Positions 37,657-44,669 are shown, numbered from the stretch's first letter. The stretch: DNA of 64,000 bases from Candidatus Vicinibacter proximus (GCA_016713905.1 JADJOE010000003.1:2046001-2110000); one strand, 5' to 3'. Made by a program: numbers and translations. The notes: generated by a model from the sequence alone, not told the origin.

Positions 37657-37998
37657 ATGAGATTTTTCGAGACAAAATTTTTAGAAGAAGCGGACGACTT
37701 TATTTCACAACTTGACCCGAAGACCATTAAGAAAATCTTTTACAATATTGACCTTGCTGAACAGACCAATGACCCAAAACTTTTTAAGAAACTTCAAAAT
37801 GACATTTGGGAGTTTCGGACAATGTTCGCAGGACTTCAAATCAGACTTCTTGCATTTTGGGACAAGACAGATAATAAGGAAACTTTGGTAATAGCGACCC
37901 ACGGTTTCGTAAAGAAAGTTGACAAGGTTCCGGCAAACGAAATTGACCGGGCAGTAAGACTGAGAGACAAATATTTTAAAAACAAACATAAAAAGTAA
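37657..37998 (+). CDS. HigB/RelE-family toxin
   Basis: A 113-residue toxin of the phage-derived Gp49/HigB type: MRFFETKFLEEADDFISQLD at the start, a beta core (FRTMFAGLQIRLLAFWDK, LVIATHGFVKKVDKVP), and a basic C-terminal helix (AVRLRDKYFKNKHKK). These proteins cut mRNA on the ribosome. The toxin gene precedes the antitoxin, with 4 bases between them, which is the HigBA order. It is intact. Confidence 0.88.
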   Translation: MRFFETKFLEEADDFISQLDPKTIKKIFYNIDLAEQTNDPKLFKKLQNDIWEFRTMFAGLQIRLLAFWDKTDNKETLVIATHGFVKKVDKVPANEIDRAVRLRDKYFKNKHKK

Positions 37999-38002
37999 TC
38001 AT

Positions 38003-38329
38003 ATGGCAACTAAAGAATTAAAGACTTACTCACTTGCCGAGATGAAAGATAAGTATATCGGCAAAGTCGGGACACAAGAGCGTGACGAGTACGAATATGA
38101 ACTTCGTATGGACGTTTTAGGTAAAATGATTAAAGCCGCAAGACAAGAAAGAAACTTGACACAAGAAGAACTTGGACGACTTGTTGGGGTTCAGAAAGCT
38201 CAAATTTCAAAACTTGAAAGCAGTGCTAACAGTGCGACAATCGACACCATTATCAAAGTGTTTAGAGCATTAAAAGCAGAAATCAATTTTAACGTAAAAC
38301 TTGAAGACAACTTTGTCAAAATCGCCTGA
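38003..38329 (+). CDS. HigA-type antitoxin with XRE helix-turn-helix
   Basis: A 108-residue protein with an N-terminal extension and a Cro/C1-type helix-turn-helix (IKAARQERNLTQEELGRLVG, then KAQISKLES; about residues 45-95). It is likely to bind and neutralise the HigB toxin and repress the operon. It starts 4 bases after the toxin stop. An attC-like hairpin begins about 15 bases after its own stop. Confidence 0.9.
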   Translation: MATKELKTYSLAEMKDKYIGKVGTQERDEYEYELRMDVLGKMIKAARQERNLTQEELGRLVGVQKAQISKLESSANSATIDTIIKVFRALKAEINFNVKLEDNFVKIA

Positions 38330-38344
38330 CAGAAAAGAAAGCCG

Positions 38345-38480
38345 AACGTACAACACACGCTTTGCGCAACGGGGGCTGACATCGTTCATAGGAAGTTTCT
38401 GCCTCCATTGTAAATTCGTGCTGGCAGACAATTTAGTTTTCCAAAATCCCCCACTGCACCAAGCATGGAAACGTTTTGAG
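38345..38480 (+). other. attC-like cassette end, hairpin b
   Basis: The sequence starts with gaacgtacaacac and gcgcaacg and ends with aaacgttttgag. Nested complementary arms lie between: ggggg (38371-38375) with ccccc (38448-38452), ggaa (38391-38394) with ttcc (38439-38442), and tctgcc (38398-38403) with ggcaga (38423-38428). This makes a hairpin of about 80 bases with bulges, directly after higA. The 205-bp repeat begins at its end. Confidence 0.4.
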
Positions 38481-38685
38481 AAAACTAATTCAAAATAATT
38501 CGATAAACTCTTCTCTATATTTAACAACAAATAAATTTAAAAACATTTATTCCGTAATACAAGAATTCATGACTATTGGTTGCAATTTAAAGTAGAGCAA
38601 CCAAAGCAACGGAAATCAAGTCCGGATGTCGTAAGGTTTTGTGATGGAAAAATCAGGGTGGATTATTAAGTTTCTTACTAAATTC
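38481..38685 (+). repeat. 205-bp direct repeat, left copy
   Basis: Bases 38481-38685 match 47061-47265 with no gaps and about nine mismatches (about 96% identity). The repeat begins aaaactaattcaaaataat and ends near aaattc. It begins immediately after an attC-like hairpin in both copies. It contains short frames (for example IYSVIQEFMTIGCNLK and PKQRKSSPDVVRFCDG) that I cannot assign to a family; it may be a relic of a gene end. The two copies bracket the RHS and toxin region. Confidence 0.9.
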
Positions 38686-38737
38686 GCTTTGTACTTTATG
38701 AATAAAGCCAAATCGATCAGTATGTATTAAATCCACT

Positions 38738-38860
38738 ATGAGAAACTATATCCTTTCCTGCTTGATCCTCTCCCTTGTTTCCTGCACCCCGGAAAACAAG
38801 ATAGACATCGTCAGAGAACCCCCTCCCGAACCAAAACCATCGAAGAGGTCGATGCTATAA
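38738..38860 (+). pseudogene. Lipoprotein N-terminal remnant
   Basis: A 40-codon frame starting MRNYILSCLILSLVSC has a complete lipoprotein signal with the lipobox LVSC, followed by a Pro-rich stretch (EPPPEPKPSK) and a stop at 38858. It is too short to be a whole protein. A second frame, the antitoxin of the next module, reads across its last part. It looks like the start of a lipoprotein gene whose body was replaced by a toxin-antitoxin unit. Confidence 0.6.
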
Positions 38861-38877
38861 AAGCTGCACTCCATGCC

Positions 38878-39018
38878 ATGAAAATTGAATTTGAAGTTTC
38901 TAATGAAGAATACTATAATCCTGAATTTGTTGCTAAAATTGAGAAGAGCAGACAAGACTTTAAAGATGGCAAAGGCAAAGCATATACTACAGAACAACTT
39001 AATGCATTATGGAAGTAA
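38878..39018 (+). CDS. Short antitoxin for the YoeB-type toxin (possibly N-terminally truncated)
   Basis: From the ATG at 38878 this gives 46 residues: MKIEFEVSNEEYYNPEFVAK, then IEKSRQDFKDGKGKAYTTEQ, then LNALWK. The NPEFVAKI, charged-helix and LW[KR] end is typical of the C-terminal half of Bacteroidota DUF2683/RelB-like antitoxins. The same frame is open upstream (TIEEVDAIKAALHA before the Met), which looks like the normal N-terminal part without a start codon. Thus the gene is either 46 residues from 38878 or a truncated antitoxin fused to a lipoprotein remnant. It overlaps the toxin gene by 10 bases. Confidence 0.6.
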   Translation: MKIEFEVSNEEYYNPEFVAKIEKSRQDFKDGKGKAYTTEQLNALWK

Positions 39019-39266
39019 TTTTTCTTCCTAATGCTGAAGAAGATCTTAATTTGTGGGTATCGACTGGAAATAAATCCATCCTCAAAAAAATAGCTCAACT
39101 TGTCAAAGGCATTAAAGCCAATCCCTTTGATGGCATCGGCAAACCTGAACCACTAAAACAAAATCTATCAGGCGCTTGGTCTGGCAGAATCAACAAAGAA
39201 CATCGACTTGTTTATGAAATTATTGACGATAAAATTTTAATTCTATCTGCTAAAGGGCATTATTGA
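39009..39266 (+). CDS. YoeB/Txe-family mRNA interferase toxin
   Basis: An 85-residue toxin. It has the YoeB layout: an N-terminal helix (EVIFLPNAEEDLNLWVS), then GIKANPFDGIGKPEPLKQNL, then SGAWSGRINKEHRLVYEI with the conserved Arg and Glu/His positions, and the C-terminal His-Tyr pair in AKGHY that forms part of the active site. It is a ribosome-dependent mRNA endonuclease. The gene is intact and overlaps its antitoxin by 10 bases. Confidence 0.93.
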   Translation: MEVIFLPNAEEDLNLWVSTGNKSILKKIAQLVKGIKANPFDGIGKPEPLKQNLSGAWSGRINKEHRLVYEIIDDKILILSAKGHY

Positions 39267-39686
39267 TCATATAATTTTAGTATAGAAATTATGTGCTTCT
39301 AAAAATTTCATAATATTCGCCCATTGCTCCTCATTGCAATCAAATTCCAACGTATATTTATTTTTATTCACTAAGTAAATATTTAGTACATAGTGATCAT
39401 GCTTGCCTCGCTTTTCACGTGTCTTAATATATTCTATATTGCTATTATTAATATTTACATTTGATTTTTTAGGAAAAAAGTAAAAAGCTTTAATTTCCGT
39501 ATCTGTAAAATGAAGCAAATAACATTTTTGGGCAGAAACAAATATAAAAAGGAAAATAACTAAACCTACTGCTAACTTACCTATTAGATGAATATTGCTA
39601 CTAAAAATTACTAGGAATGCTATTATATAAACAGCTATCAATATATACTCTCTTCTTAATTGTTTTTGATTATCAATAATTAACAT
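39267..39686 (-). CDS. Two-helix membrane protein, candidate immunity protein for the first RHS tip
   Basis: A 139-residue protein with two N-terminal membrane segments (YILIAVYIIAFLVIF and GKLAVGLVIFLFIFVSA) followed by a beta-rich cytosolic part (LLHFTDTEIKAFYFF, IEYIKTREKRGKHDHYVLNI, LEFDCNEEQWANIMKFLE) that resembles a bacterial PH-like domain. It begins 19 bases after the stop of the RHS tip gene on the same strand. Its size, place and membrane position fit an immunity protein, and the same layout occurs at 40601-41065. The function is inferred from position, not from a recognised family. Confidence 0.6.
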   Translation of the reverse strand: MLIIDNQKQLRREYILIAVYIIAFLVIFSSNIHLIGKLAVGLVIFLFIFVSAQKCYLLHFTDTEIKAFYFFPKKSNVNINNSNIEYIKTREKRGKHDHYVLNIYLVNKNKYTLEFDCNEEQWANIMKFLEAHNFYTKII

Positions 39687-39705
39687 AAATGCTTAAGAGT
39701 ATAAA

Positions 39706-40362
39706 TTAATTTTTAAATAAATTTTGAATATCAAATAAATCCGAAATATTGGAATTTAATTGAATTAGACTTTTTTCAGAATTTATAGTTTTTAAATTAA
39801 TTTGATTAAGAGAAGTATTAATCCCTCTAAGGCCAAATATTGCACTTCCATAATCTACTAATTTACTTTCTTTATTTGTGGCATCATTATATATATCGGC
39901 AGCAGAAAATCCAAAATTTAAAGCTTCAATTCCAGCAATTGCAATTTTTGCTCCTTGTATACCCTTTGCAGCAAGCCCAACCCCTGTCACAGTCGAAGCA
40001 ATATTTGCCATTTGTAGATTAACACTAAGTGTTTTCTTTAAAGCAAATTTAAACCCATCTGGTCCCTTAAGTTTAACTTCATCAGATGGCTTATTATCAA
40101 ATATGTTATTAATAACCCTATTCACATTGCCTACAAATCCTTCAGGATAACTATAAGTGTCTTCCTTTGGCTTATCACTTGGTTGAGGTGTTGGTGTTGG
40201 CGTGCAACTTGATGGAGGACATGTGGAAGTTTCTGGTGCTTTTTTCTTAGGATCACCTCCACCATCAGAATCTTCCTCACTCATTCCAGTTGGATCTATT
40301 ATTCTTATTGGGTTATTAAATCCATATCGATATGGATTCCAACTAGGTGTTTTTTCTTCCAT
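39706..40362 (-). CDS. Orphan RHS C-terminal tip with divergent toxin-like end (tip 3)
   Basis: A 218-residue frame. The first part is the end of the RHS core (WNPYRYGFNNPIRIIDPTGM). The frame is open only for about three codons before the Met at 40362, so the body of the RHS gene is missing. After a Pro- and Asp-rich linker comes a new C-terminus with a glycine-rich hydrophobic region (LQMANIASTVTGVGLAAKG, IAGIEALNFGFSAADIYND). The last residues (SNISDLFDIQNLFKN) are not recognised. As in RHS polymorphic toxins, the variable end is likely the effector. The paired candidate immunity gene follows after 19 bases. Confidence 0.75.
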   Translation of the reverse strand: MEEKTPSWNPYRYGFNNPIRIIDPTGMSEEDSDGGGDPKKKAPETSTCPPSSCTPTPTPQPSDKPKEDTYSYPEGFVGNVNRVINNIFDNKPSDEVKLKGPDGFKFALKKTLSVNLQMANIASTVTGVGLAAKGIQGAKIAIAGIEALNFGFSAADIYNDATNKESKLVDYGSAIFGLRGINTSLNQINLKTINSEKSLIQLNSNISDLFDIQNLFKN

Positions 40363-40397
40363 TGGATCGGCACTATATCAAATTTATGCTGCTAGTT

Positions 40398-40560
40398 CAT
40401 ACACCTAACATTTTAGGGTATACAAATATAACAATTCTTCTTCTGTCAGTGGGGCTGAAAAAAAATAAAAGTCTTTCAGTTAGTCTTCTTAATGGCAGAA
40501 TTTATAATCAGATGCCGATGCAATCCTTGTCAAAATTATTAGGCACAAAGCACAGATTTC
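40398..40560 (+). repeat. Decayed segment preceding tip 3 (paired with 41786-41940)
   Basis: The plus-strand sequences at 40398-40560 and 41786-41940 are recognisably alike (catacacctaacatttta and cataatcctaacttttta; later aatggcagaa, atcagatgccgatgca and ggcagattac, atcaaatgccaatgca), with many changes and small gaps. Each lies directly upstream (minus strand) of an RHS tip. The arrangement [decayed segment, tip, immunity] has been duplicated as a unit. The segment carries no intact gene; the translated piece LLNGRIYNQM weakly recalls RHS core repeats. Confidence 0.6.
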
Positions 40561-40600
40561 CGCCAATAGAAGGTAGAATACTTCAGTAAAAGAAATAATT

Positions 40601-41065
40601 CTATGGTAAACTTTTTATGTTTTCATTTGATAAATACGAGTCTATTCTATTAATATTTACTTTCAAATCTATTAATGTTCTAAATAATTTTTCAGAATTT
40701 TTTAAACTCATTGCAATAACATGTTTTACAATTTTTACATTATTTCTTTCTTTTATGTAAACCGTTGTGTAATGTCCCCGTTTATAAGAAAAGTAGATTT
40801 TAATTTCCTCAATCAGATCTAAATTGTAAAAATATTCCTTTTTAATAAAAAGCATAAAATACTTTAAAAAAAGGTCTTTATTTGTTACGACAATTTCAGC
40901 TTTAGATTTCATTGACCAATAAAAAAGGTAAGTTATTGCTACAATTGCTAGTGTCGAAAATAATTTTGCTGAATTCCAAAACCAAAACAGCATAATAAGG
41001 ATAAATCCCAAAGGTAGATTTTCAATAATATTATGTTTAAAATAATATAATTTCCTTGCTGACAT
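40601..41065 (-). CDS. Two-helix membrane protein, candidate immunity protein for the second RHS tip
   Basis: A 154-residue protein. It has two membrane segments (LPLGFILIMLFWFWNSAKLF and TLAIVAITYLFYW) followed by a beta-rich cytosolic region (KAEIVVTNKDLFLKYF, EEIKIYFSYKRGHYTTVYIK). The layout is the same as at 39267-39686, although the sequences differ strongly: two helices and then a PH-like domain. It starts 3 bases after the tip gene at 41069-41761. It is probably the immunity partner of that tip; this is inference from order and shared design. Confidence 0.6.
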   Translation of the reverse strand: MSARKLYYFKHNIIENLPLGFILIMLFWFWNSAKLFSTLAIVAITYLFYWSMKSKAEIVVTNKDLFLKYFMLFIKKEYFYNLDLIEEIKIYFSYKRGHYTTVYIKERNNVKIVKHVIAMSLKNSEKLFRTLIDLKVNINRIDSYLSNENIKSLP

Positions 41066-41068
41066 AAA

Positions 41069-41761
41069 CTATTTAGGTTTTTTATTAATTTGATTAGATA
41101 ACTCATATGCATCTTTTATATCACCAATATTTCCAACTCCTGGTTTTGCTTCAAAATGAGATTTCCAACCACCGAGTGTCGCATTAACTAATTTATTTAA
41201 TTTTGCTCCATTTTCCCCTAAAGTAAATTCAGTGAAATTAAATCCAGTTAAATCATTTATTAAATCATTCGCATCATTACCCATTCCATACATTGTTATT
41301 CCATTTCCAAGAATAGAAGCCCCTTTTTTAAAATTTAAAGCAGCAAAACCTTCTCCTAATGAAAAAACATTTAAAATAACTGAAGCTTGTTTGCTGGCTA
41401 TCTTTAGAACTGCAACCGTTCCACCTTCGCCTTTCAAATCTTGCTCTTTAACGCCATAGAAATTTTCTGTTGCGGACACTAATTTGTTATTCCATGATCT
41501 ATTTTCTTTAACTTCAGGAGTCATGCTAGAATAAACTCCTTTATCCTTGCCCTCGTTATCTGTCCATTTATAATCCTGATTTTTATCAGTCCGATTAAAA
41601 CATCCATCAGAATCACACCATGAATTTCCAGTAAAATTTTTAGGTGGAAATTTAGCTTCTTCTTCTCCCATTCCAGTTGGATCTATTATTCTTATTGGGT
41701 TATTAAACCCATAACGATAAGGATTCCAGTTGGGAGCTTTTTCTGCTAGTGGATCGACCAC
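41069..41761 (-). CDS. Orphan RHS C-terminal tip with divergent toxin-like end (tip 2)
   Basis: A 230-residue frame opening GTG at 41761. The start is the RHS core end (VDPLAEKAPNWNPYRYGFNN, then PIRIIDPTGM). A stop lies a few codons upstream, so the RHS body is lost. The C-terminus is new: a polar Asp-rich stretch (GNSWCDSDGCFNRTDKNQDY), then a hydrophobic, glycine-rich part (ASVILNVFSLGEGFAALNFK, ASILGNGITMYGMGNDAND). It shares with the tip at 39706-40362 the core sequence but not the end. An immunity candidate follows after 3 bases. Confidence 0.75.
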   Translation of the reverse strand: MVDPLAEKAPNWNPYRYGFNNPIRIIDPTGMGEEEAKFPPKNFTGNSWCDSDGCFNRTDKNQDYKWTDNEGKDKGVYSSMTPEVKENRSWNNKLVSATENFYGVKEQDLKGEGGTVAVLKIASKQASVILNVFSLGEGFAALNFKKGASILGNGITMYGMGNDANDLINDLTGFNFTEFTLGENGAKLNKLVNATLGGWKSHFEAKPGVGNIGDIKDAYELSNQINKKPK

Positions 41762-41785
41762 ATACCACTTCTGTACTTAATAATC

Positions 41786-41940
41786 ATAATCCTAACTTTT
41801 TAGGTCATACAAAGATAAAAGATATTTATTCTTCAAGCAATGGGGAGGCAAGAATAAAAAACTTGTTGGCAGATTACTTGATGATAGAACTTATGATCAA
41901 ATGCCAATGCATTCCTTCTAATAATTATCAGCACAAGTTG
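41786..41940 (+). repeat. Decayed segment preceding tip 2 (paired with 40398-40560)
   Basis: See the copy at 40398. This copy is shorter and more diverged; it keeps cctaac-tttttagg, catacaa-ga and atcaaatgccaatgca at matching places. Confidence 0.55.
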
Positions 41941-41966
41941 AAAACCTGTGCCAAAATGGGGATTAT

Positions 41967-42569
41967 TTAAATATCGCCATTCATCTTTAACATTAATTCA
42001 ACATCTTTCTTTTCATTAATTGCATTAAGTCTTGTGACTATGGATTGAATACCTCTTTGTCGATTGATTAAGTGTTGTTCATAAAAAAATAATGACATTT
42101 TTAAATTATTATTTTCAAAATAAGAAAGAGCCAATAGATATCTTGCATCATTAATTATTGATTTATTAGTATTGTTCTTTATTTTTTCATTCTTTCCAAC
42201 AATTTGATTAAGGCTGTTAATTGCCTCGATATGTAATTTATTTGCTCGTAATATTAATGCATAATTATATAAACAATAAGAATCATTAGGTGCTATTTTC
42301 ATGTATTTTTTGGAAACTTTTAAAGCCTTTTCATATTCTCTTAATTCATAAAATGCTAGCCCATACTCGACAAGAATCCAATAGTCAAAATCAACTACAT
42401 ACTTTTCGTTTTTTAGAATTGATAGCAATTCGATTATTGTTACATATTTTTTATTATGATTTAATTTGATAATAATCTCATGTAATCGATCCAGATATTT
42501 TCGAATCAAAACTGGGTCTTTCTTATTTGAGTAATTTAAAATTTTACTAATCAATTGATGATTTGTCAT
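41967..42569 (-). CDS. TPR-like protein, candidate immunity or accessory protein of the RHS gene
   Basis: A 200-residue helical protein with TPR-like pairs (DFDYWILVEYGLAFYELREY, then EKALKVSKKYMKIAPNDSYC, then LYNYALILRANKLHIEAINS). No signal peptide. It overlaps the 3' end of the RHS tip gene by 23 bases, the position of an immunity gene in polymorphic toxin loci. TPR proteins do occur there, but a general role cannot be excluded. It is not similar to the two membrane immunity candidates downstream. Confidence 0.6.
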   Translation of the reverse strand: MTNHQLISKILNYSNKKDPVLIRKYLDRLHEIIIKLNHNKKYVTIIELLSILKNEKYVVDFDYWILVEYGLAFYELREYEKALKVSKKYMKIAPNDSYCLYNYALILRANKLHIEAINSLNQIVGKNEKIKNNTNKSIINDARYLLALSYFENNNLKMSLFFYEQHLINRQRGIQSIVTRLNAINEKKDVELMLKMNGDI

Positions 42570-43371
42570 TTTTTACTCTTTTATTAGGATTAGGGTCCTG
42601 TTTAAATTTTTTATTTTTATCTCCTTTATTAGAATTTCTTTGGTCACCAGTTCTTTCACCTGGTCTTACTTTAGTATGCTTGTCGTTACTTGATTTACTT
42701 TTACTTGTAGTGTGCTTAACTTCTTGTTGACGCTGTTTAATTGATTCAATTCTTTTATTAGTCTTCTCAGTAGGTGTTTTTCGGGCCTCAACTTTAGAAG
42801 GGCTAGCTAAATTGCTTAAGGCAGTTGTAGTTGTTGCTGCGCCATGAACTACAGCGGCTGTTGCTACTGGCGTTGCCAAAGCAGTAGCTCCTCCAGATGG
42901 TAATGCAAATGCAACAGCTGCAGCACCTCCAACAAACCCGACAGCAGTTTCAACAATTCCAACAGCTGCTGCAATTACGTCACCCGTTGTTTGCCCATAT
43001 TCAGCTGCTTGTGCATAATTTCCAAATTGATTTGGGTCACCTCTTCCAGCACCAGCTAACATATTTGAAGAAACTGCATTTACAGCACCTGCAACAAAAG
43101 CAGTTGTATTTGCAGCGGCTTCTTTAAGCCAAGCAGGAGGGTCTGGCCACTTTCCATCAGGATCAGTATAAATTATTGGATTATTGAATGTATATATGTA
43201 AGGAGAATACTCTAATCCATCTTCTGTCAATGGATCGACACCATACCACACCGATATCCTAGGATCATAATACCTCGCCCCAAAATAATAAAGTCCGGTC
43301 TCCTCATCAACCTCCTTACCCGTGAACCTATACTTCGTAGAATAGCCCCCAGCTTTCTGTTCGGCCAGCAA
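42547..43371 (-). CDS. RHS-core C-terminal part with basic toxin-like tip (tip 1)
   Basis: A 274-residue frame. It opens with the conserved end of the RHS core: YRFTGKEVDEETGLYYFGAR, then YYDPRISVWYGVDPLTEDGL, and a DPDGKWPDPP signature that normally marks the autoproteolytic boundary. Next comes an Ala/Val-rich region (about residues 95-190), and a basic hydrophilic tail with Lys, Arg and Asn (KHTKVRPGERTGDQRN, NPNKRVKNDKSSID). The tail may be a nuclease-type toxin, but no catalytic motif is recognised. The upstream RHS frames at 43405 and 43649 belong to the same gene, now separated by hairpin inserts. Confidence 0.75.
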   Translation of the reverse strand: MLAEQKAGGYSTKYRFTGKEVDEETGLYYFGARYYDPRISVWYGVDPLTEDGLEYSPYIYTFNNPIIYTDPDGKWPDPPAWLKEAAANTTAFVAGAVNAVSSNMLAGAGRGDPNQFGNYAQAAEYGQTTGDVIAAAVGIVETAVGFVGGAAAVAFALPSGGATALATPVATAAVVHGAATTTTALSNLASPSKVEARKTPTEKTNKRIESIKQRQQEVKHTTSKSKSSNDKHTKVRPGERTGDQRNSNKGDKNKKFKQDPNPNKRVKNDKSSID

Positions 43372-43404
43372 GTTCCACTTTTAGACTTCACACTAAAGTA
43401 ATCT

Positions 43405-43665
43405 TTATTTTTCAATCTTGGTTTTCATCAAGCCGATTGCAGGGGCAATCGGTTCCCTTCTTATCGAGTGATCTTTATCACTCGATTGGCGCAGTAGCGC
43501 CACCAGTCGGTCATCACCGAAAGGCAAATATAGGATAAATTGATAAGGATTTCCAGCCTCATCTGTTAAATATGTGCTTGATCCAATGTGATCTGGATGG
43601 AAGAAATATGTTACATTATTGGTGTTTATTACATGCCACTTTCGTGGTTCACTCCCTTGAAGCAC
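43405..43665 (-). pseudogene. RHS core fragment, between two hairpin inserts
   Basis: An 86-residue frame with RHS core sequence (NTNNVTYFFHPDHIGSSTYL, TDEAGNPYQFILYLPFGD). It is one of three pieces of a single RHS gene (43649-44041, this one, and 42547-43371). The core breaks off after YLPFGD, where the next piece should continue with a TMLAEQKAGGYS-type sequence; the hairpin insert at 43384-43516 lies exactly there. Frames of the pieces differ, so the gene no longer makes a full RHS protein. Confidence 0.75.
43433..43520. repeat. Hairpin cluster B inside the RHS gene
   Basis: Four consecutive perfect hairpins, each with a four-base loop: ccgattgc/gcaatcgg (43433-43452, loop aggg), atcgagtgat/atcactcgat (43463-43486, loop cttt), tggcgc/gcgcca (43487-43502, loop agta), tcggt/accga (43507-43520, loop catc). 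They are inserted after YLPFGD of the RHS core. Confidence 0.85.
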
Positions 43666-43697
43666 TGTCGTGCTTCATTCCGACAAAATCGTCGGAA
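43636..43697. repeat. Hairpin cluster A inside the RHS gene
   Basis: Three consecutive perfect hairpins: ccac/gtgg (43636-43647, loop tttc), tgaagcac/gtgcttca (43658-43677, loop tgtc), ttccgac/gtcggaa (43678-43697, loop of six). They lie at the junction between two RHS frames. The tgtc loop is shared with the hairpin in the dispersed repeat at 13 kb. Confidence 0.8.
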
Positions 43698-44041
43698 ATC
43701 GGTCGCTCATCTTCACAGTCGTCTTCTTCTGGATCAGTATCTTCAATAATTAAGGTGTCGAATCCAAATTCAGTTCTGATTAATTCCAGATCTTCTGCTT
43801 GTCTATCAGGAAGTCCTGCTTTTTCTGATCCCGATAACTCTAGACTGTTGTCAACACTACTATCTACAGAACCAACTAATTTACAAGCTATTCTTTCAGT
43901 ACCTGAATAATAATGATTCGTGACCATGTAATGTGGTCCCATAACCATGTAGCCACTGACATATTGAGCATAATTTCCTACAGTAGCATTGGTCTGGCTT
44001 TGTCCATTTAGATTCACTACAGCATAATTACAAATATTGAA
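43649..44041 (-). pseudogene. RHS core fragment (N-terminal side of the broken gene)
   Basis: The frame is open from 44041 to 43649, with no ATG before the RHS core (QYVSGYMVMGPHYMVTNHYY, SGTERIACKLVGS). A GTG at 44017 could start 122 residues. An acidic linker (FGFDTLIIEDTDPEEDDCED) follows, as in Bacteroidota RHS proteins before the YFFHPDHIGS block, and the frame then ends in hairpin cluster A at SASRE. The thousand or more residues that should precede this part are absent; upstream of 44041 the frame is closed by TAA. Confidence 0.7.
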
Positions 44042-44435
44042 TTATATTTTTGTAATGAATAGAATGTTCATCTAAAAAACATTTTTTATGCATTACAATC
44101 CCAATACGGTGAGCGAGTATCGTGTGTTTATGATACTCAAGAATTTTTCATCCAAGACAATAAAAACATATCTCAAGATTGCCGACTAATTTTTGATATA
44201 TTTTGACGCACGGTATCTCAATGAGTCAATGTGTGATGATCCGGTATGGAAATATCTGATAGATCGATTTGAAAAAGGTCTAGCATGGTCCCCTTAAGGG
44301 GAATTTAATTCCGATAATCCTCTATTCCAAAATTATTCAAGAATGTCTTATTTCTCCCCTGGAGCTTAACCAAGCTTCCTAGGCCAAAAAAAGAAACTAA
44401 ACTTCGATCCATCCTTTCAAAGTAGGACGTGTAGC
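44042..44435. other. Intergenic region with no intact gene
   Basis: Apparently decayed DNA. A hairpin gagtatc/gatactc (44115-44138) is followed by aagaattttt. The frame DARYLNESMCDDPVWKYLID (about 44200-44290) reads like a protein piece but is not recognised. Confidence 0.5.
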
Positions 44436-44669
44436 ATGAATAATTCTTCTACCACATTTAAACATCAGTTCATCCTTTCACCAATTTATGCTAAAGGATG
44501 CAGGTTGAGCGAATTGAGAAACCATTGTCTGAATGATGTGGAAGGCAATCGAAATGAGATCCGCATCAATCCGAACATAGCTTAAACGAAGGTCAAGGGA
44601 TTTAAAGTTACTATTAAAAGTGTCATTCCTTTGAATAATCTCATTGAATTCATAGGAAACCCCTTGTAG
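44436..44669 (+). pseudogene. Tyrosine recombinase fragment (central part)
   Basis: The frame from the ATG at 44436 reads FKHQFILSPIYAKGCRLSEL and RNHCLNDVEGNRNEIRIN, the start of the catalytic domain of a Xer-like recombinase, with the first catalytic Arg in GCRLSEL. It is stopped by a TAA at 44583 but continues in the same frame with KVKGFKVTIKSVIPLNNLIE, the beta-hairpin region with the expected Lys, to a TAG at 44667. The C-terminal HxxR/Tyr half is missing here, while the fragment at 36466-36735 is exactly that half. Confidence 0.7.

Noticed and set aside
37394..38480. A CRISPR array or IS element between the TA modules
   Set aside because: There are no regularly spaced identical repeats and no transposase. 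The repeated arms are hairpins of different sequence.
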